This document shows, piece by piece, positions 1-6,004 of a stretch of 21,859 bases of DNA. Made by a program: the position numbers and the translations under genes. Position 1 is the first letter of the stretch, and every line of letters begins with the position of its first letter. Origin of the DNA: Bacillota bacterium (GTDB lineage Bacteria > Bacillota > Sulfobacillia > JAJZIM01 > JAJZBP01). The notes beneath the pieces are model-generated. The model was not told the origin of the DNA and searched no databases. It saw only the letters and a program-made list of their open reading frames with translations. The stretch spans positions 1 to 21,859 of the forward strand of contig JAJZBP010000007.1 in NCBI GenBank assembly GCA_021798855.1, read 5' to 3'.

Positions 1-172
1 TGGTCTTGGCCACCTGCGAAATGTGGATGGCCGGCCGGAACGGCGCCCCGAAGAGGGCGGCAAACAGGCACGCCAGAACGAGGACAACGATCACCGTTTT
101 CGACAGGTGCTTGATGAAATCCGAGGAAACATAGCGGTAGTGGTTGGTTACGTCAGGATACGGTTGGTACAT
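1..172 (-). CDS. Cytochrome b subunit IV-like / QcrC-type protein (N-terminal part only, runs off the left edge)
   Basis: Only the first 57 codons are present. The protein begins MYQPYPDVTNHYRY, has one hydrophobic segment (about residues 27-43) and then GAPFRPAIHISQVAKT, which resembles the start of PetD/QcrC-type subunit IV just before the conserved region preceding the quinol-site loop. The position directly after a cytochrome b6 gene is the normal place for this subunit in quinol:cytochrome c reductases. The ATG at 170-172 lies inside the end of the upstream gene, whose stop is at 153-155, so the two reading frames overlap by 20 bases and are probably translationally coupled. Whether the protein carries a C-terminal cytochrome c domain, as Bacillus QcrC does, cannot be seen. 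Family assignment is moderately secure because of context; the sequence alone is short. Confidence 0.7.
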   Translation of the reverse strand, partial: MYQPYPDVTNHYRYVSSDFIKHLSKTVIVVLVLACLFAALFGAPFRPAIHISQVAKT

Positions 173-803
173 GACGTTTCGCCTCCTTCAGCGCCTGCTC
201 GTTGGCGACCCGCTCGGCGCGGGACGGGTATGGAGGCACCACACCCCTGACCCTGACCAGGGCGATGTGAACGGCAACGATGGCAAACAAAACCAGGGGA
301 AGAACGACCACATGCAAACCGAACATCTGCCCCGAGTTGAGGACGTTGAACCAGGCGAAACCAAGGGCGTTCACCCCATCCTTGGCCTGCACCGCGTTCC
401 ACTGGGCGAAGAAGTCACCCCGCAAAAGGTAACCGCTGAAGGCCGTGGGGATGGCCACCACCAGGGCCAACGCCCCCAGAGCCCAGGTGCGCGCCCTGCC
501 GCCCCGCCAAGCGCCGGTGAAAAAGGCCCGCAGCAGGTGCACTATCATGAACAGGAAGAAGCATTGAACCGACCAAAAGTGGACGCTGCGCACGAAGGAA
601 CCGGTGGCGGACAGGGTCCACCACTGGGGCCCGTTCGCGGCCAGGATGATTCCGGAGAGGACCAGAACGACGATGCTGGACATCGTCAAGGACCCCAAGG
701 TATAGCTGAAACCCTGCGCGTATTCGGGCAACTCCAGAGGCATCCAGGTGTCCAGCTTCATCACGGTGGCCATCTTCTGCCGCAGATAAACCGTCCAGTT
801 CAT
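153..803 (-). CDS. qcrB: Cytochrome b6-like subunit of a quinol:cytochrome c reductase
   Basis: A 216-residue integral membrane protein, the length of a b6-type (split) cytochrome b. Four haem-ligand histidines are visible: H75 and H89 (HX13H) and H164 and H179 (HX14H); the HX14H spacing in the second pair is the b6 rather than mitochondrial pattern. About four membrane segments are evident. It would oxidise menaquinol and feed electrons through two b haems. The start at 801-803 is chosen because a purine-rich AAGGGGGG site lies about 7 bases upstream; an earlier ATG at 830 lacks one. Two oddities: the cysteine that binds the extra haem ci in Bacillus and b6f cytochromes (in a YCFGG-like context) is Thr35 here (YTLGS), and no Rieske gene lies directly upstream, where qcrA usually is. 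The loop after the third helix reads GYLLRGD instead of the usual GYLLPWD. Confidence 0.88.
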   Translation of the reverse strand: MNWTVYLRQKMATVMKLDTWMPLELPEYAQGFSYTLGSLTMSSIVVLVLSGIILAANGPQWWTLSATGSFVRSVHFWSVQCFFLFMIVHLLRAFFTGAWRGGRARTWALGALALVVAIPTAFSGYLLRGDFFAQWNAVQAKDGVNALGFAWFNVLNSGQMFGLHVVVLPLVLFAIVAVHIALVRVRGVVPPYPSRAERVANEQALKEAKRHVPTVS

Positions 804-1058
804 AAGCGATACCCCCCTTGTCGATAACACAATCGATCTTCGAGCACTCCGTCCGGCCGAACCGACCCAGCCGGCCCCGCCGAAACCATCGACCTCCCAA
901 TTCCCTCCGCCGGCGGACCGGTTCAGCCCGCAGGCTGAAAGCCGAAGGACACAGCTCTAACAAGGCCGCCCGCGACATACCCTGACGGCTCACGCACGAT
1001 GCGGCCACCGAAACCACCCCTGGGAACCAACCGGAGGCGCCGGTTCGCCCTTTTTCGG
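804..1058. other. Intergenic region between crp-like gene and qcrB with several dyads
   Basis: A 255-base gap between two minus-strand genes. It holds a 5-6-5 dyad TCGAT-N6-ATCGA (821-836) some 18 bases upstream of the qcrB start, a 7-bp perfect inverted repeat with 4-base loop (TTCAGCC/GGCTGAA, 922-939), a 12-bp palindrome TCCGCCGGCGGA near 907-918, and a hairpin AACCGG-N5-CCGGTT near 1029-1045. No convincing Rieske or other gene is present: the overlapping minus-strand open frame that crosses this gap shows no Rieske CxH boxes. It may hold the qcr promoter, but I cannot place one convincingly. Confidence 0.5.
922..939. repeat. Perfect 7-bp inverted repeat with CGCA loop
   Basis: TTCAGCC at 922-928 and GGCTGAA at 933-939 are exact reverse complements separated by four bases. 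The structure is compact enough to form an RNA hairpin in the leader of the qcr transcript. There is no T-run on either side, so it does not look like an intrinsic terminator. It could be a processing site, protein site or chance structure. Confidence 0.4.
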
Positions 1059-1811
1059 TTATTGAAAAGCCCGCAGTCTCTCCCGATCCACCACTTTAAT
1101 CAGACGCCGATGCCCGTCTTGGGAGAGGACCTCGGTTTCGATCACGCCGGCCGGCAGATCGCCCAGGATCCGGTTGAAAGTTTCGCGCCCCACCCCGACC
1201 AAGGCTGCCAAGTCCTTTTGGGTCAGCATGCGCGACAGTTCCACCTCACCCGTTTGACGGTCGGCCAACTGGACCAGCAACGCGCAGACACGATCCCTCG
1301 CCTTGCGGGCGGTGAAACGGCTGGAGAGCCGCAGCCGAGAGGCCAGCACGTGCAACATGCGCATCAACACCTTCGGCTGTCCCTTGAGCCATTTGAGCAA
1401 AGGCTCGCCGCTCAACTCCAGCAGCTTGCAGTCGGTCACGGCACGCACGAAGGCGCTCCCCGCATCCTCTTCCAGCAAACGCAGTTCCCCGAAGAATTCA
1501 TCGGCGCAAAGGACCGCCACGATGATTTCCCTGTCCTGCTCGTCCTCGCCGGAATCCACCAAAACTTCGGCGCAACCTTCGAGAATGATGTAAAGCGACG
1601 ACTCGCGAAGCGGCGTATCCTCGTCCGGCGAACCTCCCTCCCAAAGCGTGCCGGCTTTCGCGTGCACCACCCTGGCACCGGCGCCAAGCCGGTCCAGATC
1701 ATCGGTGGCCACCCCTTTGAAAAGTTGCGCCCTGCGCATCTCCAACCGAACGTCGATGTCCCCGTCTGCCACAGCCGTGTTTCCCTTCCCGTCAACCAAA
1801 CCATAGCTCAT
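1059..1811 (-). CDS. Crp/Fnr-family transcriptional regulator
   Basis: A 250-residue protein with an N-terminal cyclic-nucleotide-binding-type beta roll (about 25-135), a long dimerisation helix (about 137-170) and a C-terminal winged helix-turn-helix. The HTH reads LTQKDLAALVGVGRETFNRIL (196-216 region). Its recognition helix keeps the Arg209-Glu210 and Arg214 pattern that in E. coli CRP (R180, E181, R185) reads TGTGA half-sites. The cAMP-pocket Glu is present (E109 in FFGEL), but the arginine that holds the cAMP phosphate (R82 in CRP) aligns with Gly118, so the effector is probably not cAMP in the classical pose. There is no N-terminal cysteine cluster as in FNR, and only scattered cysteines. 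The gene is upstream of and co-directional with the cytochrome b genes. The ribosome site before the ATG at 1811 is weak. A TGTGA-type dyad upstream suggests autoregulation. Confidence 0.9.
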   Translation of the reverse strand: MSYGLVDGKGNTAVADGDIDVRLEMRRAQLFKGVATDDLDRLGAGARVVHAKAGTLWEGGSPDEDTPLRESSLYIILEGCAEVLVDSGEDEQDREIIVAVLCADEFFGELRLLEEDAGSAFVRAVTDCKLLELSGEPLLKWLKGQPKVLMRMLHVLASRLRLSSRFTARKARDRVCALLVQLADRQTGEVELSRMLTQKDLAALVGVGRETFNRILGDLPAGVIETEVLSQDGHRRLIKVVDRERLRAFQ

Positions 1812-1882
1812 CGCATCACCAAACCATCCAGCGATCGGTTTGGCTCACCCCCCTTCCCTTGGCGTTTCCATCCGTGCCGGGA

Positions 1883-1904
1883 GCTTGTTATAGAAATCAC
1901 AAGC
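1883..1904. promoter_or_regulatory. CRP-type operator dyad upstream of the Crp-like gene
   Basis: On the minus strand the sequence is GCTTGTGATTTCTATAACAAGC: outer arms GCTTGT and ACAAGC are perfect reverse complements, and the core matches TTGTGA-N6-TCACAA except for one base (TAACAA). It is 72-93 bases upstream of the Crp-like start codon and just downstream of a candidate -10 element, a position that would favour autorepression. The regulator's recognition helix has the CRP-type R-E-R pattern, which independently predicts a TGTGA half-site. Confidence 0.5.
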
Positions 1905-1915
1905 CTCTTGTACTT

Positions 1916-1944
1916 AAAATAACAAAGTGGACCCAATACTTCAA
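1916..1944 (-). promoter_or_regulatory. Candidate sigma-A promoter for the Crp-like gene
   Basis: On the minus strand TTGAAG (1944-1939) and TATTTT (1921-1916) are separated by 17 bases. Each matches the consensus at 4 of 6 positions. The predicted start site near 1909 would place the CRP-type dyad at roughly +6 to +27. Confidence 0.35.
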
Positions 1945-2032
1945 TGACAAGAAGTCACAGAAAAAATGTTTCCGCCGCCCTTTAATAGTTGGCAGTTCCA
2001 TTCCATAAGTATTCCAAACATAAAATTTATCA

Positions 2033-2062
2033 TTTCCCGGTTGACTCTTTAAATTGCTTATA
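2033..2062. promoter_or_regulatory. Shared leader element, copy 1
   Basis: TTTCCCGG is followed by TTGACTCTTTAAATTG and then CTTAT. A near copy is present at 5934-5962 in front of the methyltransferase operon. Here it lies immediately upstream of the candidate -35 at 2080, where an activator site would be expected. It may instead contain a -35-like TTGAC. Function inferred only from repetition in two non-coding leaders. Confidence 0.35.
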
Positions 2063-2079
2063 GTGTGACGCAGGGTGGT

Positions 2080-2108
2080 TTGCCTATTGAATGAAGCTTT
2101 GTTATACA
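2080..2108 (+). promoter_or_regulatory. Candidate sigma-A promoter for the ferredoxin-GltD gene
   Basis: TTGCCT (2080-2085) and TATACA (2103-2108) are separated by exactly 17 bases, each with 4 of 6 consensus matches. The predicted start near 2115 implies a leader of about 250 bases before the GTG at 2367, which is long. I saw no known riboswitch in that leader. Confidence 0.4.
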
Positions 2109-2366
2109 CCAGGCGATGATCGTGTCAAAAAAAGCCGGAAAATAAAAATTGTTTCCCCGAATCATGGCCGCCAGGTTCCTTTGAAGCGGTGGGATCGCTT
2201 TCGGTGACCCTTCAGTGACTTTTGATCATTGAAGATCACGAGGCCTTTAACTATATTGAAATATTGGGATGCAGCTTGCAGCCACGGCCATCCCCCTCCC
2301 CGACCAACCGCCAAATCCACACCCATTTACGGGGCATTCCCGTTGGGCGAAAGGAGTTGTTGAGCG

Positions 2367-4091
2367 GTGGCGGCGATGAATGACGATTACGTGATGAATG
2401 ACGGTTGCGCGATGCCGGCGCCCATGGTAAATATCTTGGAGGAGCGGTGCACCGGCTGCGGAGAATGTGTTAAAGAATGCCCAAAGGGCGGTTTCGTCAT
2501 GGACCGCAACTTCCCGGTGGCGGTGCGGTTGGCCAACTTCGAGGCGGCCTGCGTGGGTTGTCGCCAGTGCCAGCGGGCCTGTCCATACAACTGCATCACG
2601 GTCAGCGGACCTTTTGGGGGACTTAACGAACGTACGCCCAGGCGCAACCTGCCACCGGCGGAGCGGCTGGCCGGTTTCCAGGAGGTGGCGCTGGGCTTCT
2701 CCCAAGAGGAAGCGGTAAAGGAAGCCCGGCGCTGCCTCGAGTGTCCCCGTCCCCGGTGCCGCGACGCGGGGTGCCCGGCCGGCAACGACATCCCGGCCAT
2801 GGCCGCGGCCATCCGGGAGGGAGATCTCCTGGGTGCCCTGCGGATCCTGACGAGAAACAGCAACCTCCACACGGTTTGCAGCCGGGTTTGCAACCAAACC
2901 GCCCTTTGCGAAGGCGCCTGCGTCTACAGCCGCGAAGGTGGCCAGGCGGTGGCCATCGGCCAACTTGAGCGGTTCGTGGGGGATTGGGCCAGGGAAAAAG
3001 GCTACGTTCGGGTGGATGCGGGGGTGCCCCCCACCGGTTATTGCGTGGCCGTGATCGGCTCCGGTCCGGCCGGTCTGAGCGCGGCGGAAGACCTGGCCCG
3101 TCGCGGGCATGCCGTGACCGTTTACGACGTCATGCCGGTGGCCGGCGGCGTGATGGCTTGGGGCATTCCCGACTTCGTTCTCCCCCACCAACTCGTGGCC
3201 GCCAAGGTCGACGAGTTGCGGTTTTTGGGCGTGCAATTCCGCCTGGGGGTGCGCCTGAACCGCACAGATGGGATCGAGCGGCTGTTGCAAGCGGGTACGG
3301 ACGCCGTCTTCCTGGCCACGGGGACCGAGACGGAAGAGTTCTTGGATCTGCCCGGCCGCAACCTGCCGGGGATCTGCACGGCCACCGGCTTCCTGCGAGG
3401 TAACAAACTGGCTTCGATGTTTCCCGAGGATTTCCCCACGCTCTCCGTGGGGCCCACCGTCTTGGTCATCGGCGCCGGCAGCACCGGATTGCACGCGGCC
3501 AGGACGGCCCGCCGCTTGGGCGCCGGGCCGGTCTTTGCCGTGGATCCGCTGCCGGAAGACCGATCCATGATTTCGCCGGAGGAACTGGCGGCCGCGACCG
3601 ACGAGGGTGTCCACATCCGTTTCGGAATCGTCCCCACGGCTTTCCTGGGCCGGAGCAAGGTGGAAGCCGTCGAATTCATCCGCATGGCTTCGCGCCGGAA
3701 TCTGTGGGGGAAAAGCCACCTCCGCCCCCTGCGGGGCAGCAGCTTCACCATGGCCGCCGATACCGTCGTGGTGGCCATTGACGGGATGGCGGACCGGGAT
3801 GTCCAGGCTCAAGCGGCTGCCGCCGATCTGAACGGTTGCGGAACCCTGGTGGTCAGGAACGAGAAAGGTCAAACCAACCGGGAGAAGGTCTGGGCCGCCG
3901 GAGACGTGGTCGGCGGACCGGGCAGCGTGGTCGCGGCCATGGTGGCCGGCAAGGAAGCCGCCCGGCACATCGACCAGACCCTTCGCTGGAAGCACCTGTT
4001 TGCCCACGAAGGGGGCGGTTCTCCGCCGGCTCAGCGTTCCCCCCGGAGCGAACGTAAATTTCCGCTCCGGCTTTGGCCCGACGGAGCCTGA
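2367..4091 (+). CDS. FAD-dependent oxidoreductase, GltD/NfnB-like, with N-terminal 2[4Fe-4S] ferredoxin domain
   Basis: A 574-residue flavoprotein. Residues 22-80 form a bacterial 2[4Fe-4S] ferredoxin (C28, C31, C34, C38 and C62, C65, C68, C72). Next is the GltD-type cysteine region (C123, C126, C131, C136; C171, C175, C181, C185), an FAD Rossmann motif GSGPAG (231-236), a pyridine-nucleotide motif GAGSTG (369-374) and a C-terminal GDVVGGPG flavin motif. It should pass electrons between NAD(P)H and ferredoxin-type partners, as GltD and NfnB relatives do. The Tyr-Arg-Arg motif that holds the NADPH 2'-phosphate in GltD is replaced by AVDP, suggesting NADH use or a lost nucleotide role. The GTG at 2367 is chosen because AAGGAG lies 10 bases before it; the ATG at 2376 is too far. 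The partner enzyme is unknown. The gene has its own terminator and looks monocistronic. Confidence 0.85.
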   Translation: MAAMNDDYVMNDGCAMPAPMVNILEERCTGCGECVKECPKGGFVMDRNFPVAVRLANFEAACVGCRQCQRACPYNCITVSGPFGGLNERTPRRNLPPAERLAGFQEVALGFSQEEAVKEARRCLECPRPRCRDAGCPAGNDIPAMAAAIREGDLLGALRILTRNSNLHTVCSRVCNQTALCEGACVYSREGGQAVAIGQLERFVGDWAREKGYVRVDAGVPPTGYCVAVIGSGPAGLSAAEDLARRGHAVTVYDVMPVAGGVMAWGIPDFVLPHQLVAAKVDELRFLGVQFRLGVRLNRTDGIERLLQAGTDAVFLATGTETEEFLDLPGRNLPGICTATGFLRGNKLASMFPEDFPTLSVGPTVLVIGAGSTGLHAARTARRLGAGPVFAVDPLPEDRSMISPEELAAATDEGVHIRFGIVPTAFLGRSKVEAVEFIRMASRRNLWGKSHLRPLRGSSFTMAADTVVVAIDGMADRDVQAQAAAADLNGCGTLVVRNEKGQTNREKVWAAGDVVGGPGSVVAAMVAGKEAARHIDQTLRWKHLFAHEGGGSPPAQRSPRSERKFPLRLWPDGA

Positions 4092-4118
4092 CCGATCCGG
4101 CCAGTGCGAGGATTTGAC

Positions 4119-4159
4119 GGAGGGCTTGACCAGACCCATGGTTGAGCCCTCCTTTTTTT
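4119..4159 (+). terminator. Rho-independent terminator after the ferredoxin-GltD gene
   Basis: GGAGGGCTTGACC (4119-4131) pairs with GGTTGAGCCCTCC (4140-4152), with two internal mismatches, around an 8-base loop. Seven T residues follow directly (4153-4159). It ends 68 bases after the stop codon. Confidence 0.9.
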
Positions 4160-4202
4160 GCGCCTGAAAGTCCTGGGGTCCGAGCAAACGCCGACCATCT
4201 TA

Positions 4203-4219
4203 GGTTAAAATAATTAACC
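4203..4219. repeat. Inverted repeat GGTTAA-N5-TTAACC
   Basis: Six-base perfect arms with a 5-base spacer (AATAA). It is 193-209 bases upstream of the transporter start and 37 bases upstream of a larger inverted repeat with the same spacer length. A possible operator for the transporter gene, but short enough to arise by chance in an AT-rich leader. Confidence 0.35.
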
Positions 4220-4256
4220 GAAGGCTTGCCGACTGCGCAATAATTTACTAACTGTT

Positions 4257-4289
4257 GGGATATTTTCCGAAGGTGTCGGAAAATATCCC
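4257..4289. promoter_or_regulatory. Perfect 14-bp inverted repeat with 5-base spacer in the MFS leader
   Basis: GGGATATTTTCCGA (4257-4270) and TCGGAAAATATCCC (4276-4289) are exact reverse complements around AGGTG. There is no following T-run, so it is not an intrinsic terminator. Its place 123 bases before the start codon suits either an operator for a dimeric regulator or a strong mRNA hairpin. Confidence 0.55.
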
Positions 4290-4411
4290 GGCGAAACCAT
4301 CACCGAGCGGAATTCAGGCAGAGGAGGGAGGAAAAAACTGCCCGGACCCGTTGCCCTTGGGTAACCGGCGTTCCGGCGGCCGAATTTCCCACAAAAAAAG
4401 GAGGGAGAACC

Positions 4412-5809
4412 GTGGATGGGCTTAGCTTGGGGGCCAGGCTGGACCGACTCCCATGGAGCAAGTTCCACACCTGGATCGCCGTGGTTCTGGGCGCCGGATG
4501 GTTCCTGGACGCCTTCCAGGTGACTATCATCGGTGGCGTGCTGAGTTTCGTCATGACCCAGTTTCACGTCAACGCGGTCGAGGGTTCCCTGGCGGTCAGC
4601 CTCTGGCTGATCGGGATCATGACCGGCGCAATCGTCTTCGGCATCCTGACCGATTATTACGGCAGAAGGTCCATGTTCATCGTCACCCTCTTGGTCTACG
4701 CCCTATTCAGCATCATCACGATCTTCGCCTGGAGTTACACAAGCTTCTTGATCTTTCGTTTCCTGACAGCCGTCGGCGTGGGCGGCGAATATTCGGCGGT
4801 CAACTCGGCCATTCAGGAATTCATCCCCTCCAAGGCACGAGGCAAAGTCGGCGCGATGGTGGACAACATGTGGTCCCTGGCCGCGGTGGTCGCCTCGTTG
4901 GTGACCATCTTCTTCGTGGGCATCCTGCCGCCGACCATCGGTTGGCGCGTCGGCTTCGGTTTCGGCGCCCTGGTCGCCATCTTCGTCCTTTTCGCCCGGC
5001 GCGGCATCCCCGAATCGCCCCGCTGGCTCTTCAGCAAGGGGCATCCCCAAGATGCCGAGACCGTCTTGGAGGGAGTCGAAAACCAGGTTAAGTCGGAGCA
5101 CGGTTTGGCGGAGTTGCCCCCCTACCAAGCGGCCAAGGTCGGACAGCCCGAAAAAGTGCTGTCTTTTTGGCCTCAATTGAGGGAACTGGTAGCCAAGTAT
5201 CCCGGCCGCTTGGCTTTGGGTTGCGCTTTGGACTTCTCGGAAGCTTCCGGCTATTACGGTCTTTTCACTTTCGCCGCCGTGGTGGTCTTTCCGGCGGTCC
5301 ACGTGGTCGGAGTACAGGCAACCTGGTATTATTTGTGGGGCGGCGTGGGCGCCGTCATCGGCGGGATCATCCCGTACCTGACGATGGATTCTTGGGGCCG
5401 CAAACCGACCGTCCTCAGCGGTTACGTGGTGGCCGCCCTGTCCATGCTGGTCATCGCGGCGGCGGGGGCCACCCACAGCCCGACGGCGGTGCTTTGGGCC
5501 TTCATGCTCGCCGAAGCCTGCGCCACCTGGGCTTGGGTTTCCGCCTACCCCACCTTCTCCGAGTCCTTCCCCACCCACCTGCGGGCCACCGGGGTGGGCT
5601 TCTCCGTGGCCGTGGGCCGGCTGGGCGCCGCCTTCGCCCCGCTCTGGCTGGCCGCGATCGCCGCCGCCCAGGGCGAATCCGCGGCCCTGAGCGTCCTGGC
5701 CGCCTTCTACGGCATGGGCGTGGTAACCATGATCATCTGGTCCATTTGGGGGGTCGAAGCCAAGGGCAAGTCCTTGGAAGAAGTCGCCCCACCGCCGGCC
5801 GCCGGCTAG
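4412..5809 (+). CDS. Major facilitator superfamily transporter, sugar/aromatic-acid porter type
   Basis: A 465-residue protein with about 12 hydrophobic segments. MFS signatures are present: DYYGRRS in the loop between helices 2 and 3, RFLTAVGVGGEY in helix 4, PESPRWL near the start of the central loop and DSWGRKP in the repeated position of the second half. PESPRWL is shared by sugar porters and aromatic-acid:H+ symporters, so the substrate class is not decided. Context next to a methyltransferase operon makes uptake of a methylated or methoxylated organic compound attractive, but that is inference. The GTG at 4412 is preceded by AAAGGAGGG at 4397-4405. The gene lies between two intrinsic terminators and so is probably a single-gene transcript, with its own regulated leader. 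Confidence 0.88.
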   Translation: MDGLSLGARLDRLPWSKFHTWIAVVLGAGWFLDAFQVTIIGGVLSFVMTQFHVNAVEGSLAVSLWLIGIMTGAIVFGILTDYYGRRSMFIVTLLVYALFSIITIFAWSYTSFLIFRFLTAVGVGGEYSAVNSAIQEFIPSKARGKVGAMVDNMWSLAAVVASLVTIFFVGILPPTIGWRVGFGFGALVAIFVLFARRGIPESPRWLFSKGHPQDAETVLEGVENQVKSEHGLAELPPYQAAKVGQPEKVLSFWPQLRELVAKYPGRLALGCALDFSEASGYYGLFTFAAVVVFPAVHVVGVQATWYYLWGGVGAVIGGIIPYLTMDSWGRKPTVLSGYVVAALSMLVIAAAGATHSPTAVLWAFMLAEACATWAWVSAYPTFSESFPTHLRATGVGFSVAVGRLGAAFAPLWLAAIAAAQGESAALSVLAAFYGMGVVTMIIWSIWGVEAKGKSLEEVAPPPAAG

Positions 5810-5834
5810 GTTCCCCGACGCTCACCAAAACCGA

Positions 5835-5882
5835 GAGGGGCTTCGCGCTTGGGTTCAGGCCGAAGCTCCTCCTTTTGTTTTT
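5835..5882 (+). terminator. Rho-independent terminator after the MFS gene
   Basis: GAGGGGCTTCG (5835-5845) pairs with CGAAGCTCCTC (5861-5871) with one G-T wobble, followed by CTTTTGTTTTT. It separates the transporter transcript from the methyltransferase cluster. Confidence 0.9.
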
Positions 5883-5933
5883 CTCCGCGAACCGGGCAAG
5901 ATCATCGGGAAGGCGCCCAAATAATCCGAAGGT

Positions 5934-5962
5934 TTTCCCGGTTTGACCGTTTAAATTGTTAT
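5934..5962. promoter_or_regulatory. Shared leader element, copy 2, in front of the methyltransferase operon
   Basis: TTTCCCGG followed by TTTGACCGTTTAAATTG and TTAT, close to the block at 2033-2062. It ends 43 bases before the first operon start codon. TTGACC (5943-5948) could be a -35 element, but a good -10 at 17 bases is missing (AGTACA), so an activated promoter or regulator site is possible. Confidence 0.4.
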
Positions 5963-6004
5963 GGCAGTACAGGGAACCGCCAAAACCGGAAAGGAGGGAA
6001 AGAA

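Larger units (their letters stand above)
1812..2366. other. Divergent intergenic regulatory region, 555 bp, AT-richer than its surroundings
   Basis: It lies between the divergently oriented Crp-like gene and the ferredoxin-GltD gene. It contains a CRP-type dyad (1883-1904), candidate sigma-A promoters on both strands, a sequence block shared with the leader at 5934-5962, an inverted repeat CCAAACC-N11-GGTTTGG (1819-1843) next to the crp start, and a 5-6-5 dyad TGATC-N6-GATCA (2223-2238). A 70-codon minus-strand open frame at 1897-2109 has no ribosome site and no recognisable features, and I treat it as non-coding. The drop in GC here against the GC-rich genes is marked, as expected for a promoter region. 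Confidence 0.6.
4092..4411. other. Intergenic region with terminator and long hairpin leader of the MFS gene
   Basis: A 320-base gap. The first part holds the intrinsic terminator of the flavoprotein gene (4119-4159). The second part is the leader of the transporter gene, with two inverted repeats that both have 5-base spacers (4203-4219 and 4257-4289). The motif CCGAAGG follows or overlaps each repeat and recurs at 5926. No gene is seen. Confidence 0.6.

Noticed and set aside
1029..1055. AACCGG-N5-CCGGTT hairpin followed by CCCTTTTT, terminator-like on the plus strand
   Set aside because: No plus-strand gene ends there, and on the minus strand, where the genes are, no T-run follows. Probably chance or a minor structure.
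1897..2109. A 70-codon minus-strand open frame in the AT-rich intergenic region
   Set aside because: No ribosome site, no recognisable features, and it overlaps the candidate promoters on both strands.
2223..2238. TGATC-N6-GATCA as a possible FNR or CRP site
   Set aside because: The half-site spacing is four bases longer than in FNR (TTGAT-N4-ATCAA) or CRP sites written in the same register, so it does not fit the known Crp/Fnr geometry. Left as a short dyad only.
2247..4187. A 646-codon minus-strand open frame opposite the ferredoxin-GltD gene
   Set aside because: Low-complexity Gly/His/Arg/Pro composition with no motifs; the plus strand shows complete iron-sulfur and flavin motifs and a terminator at its end.
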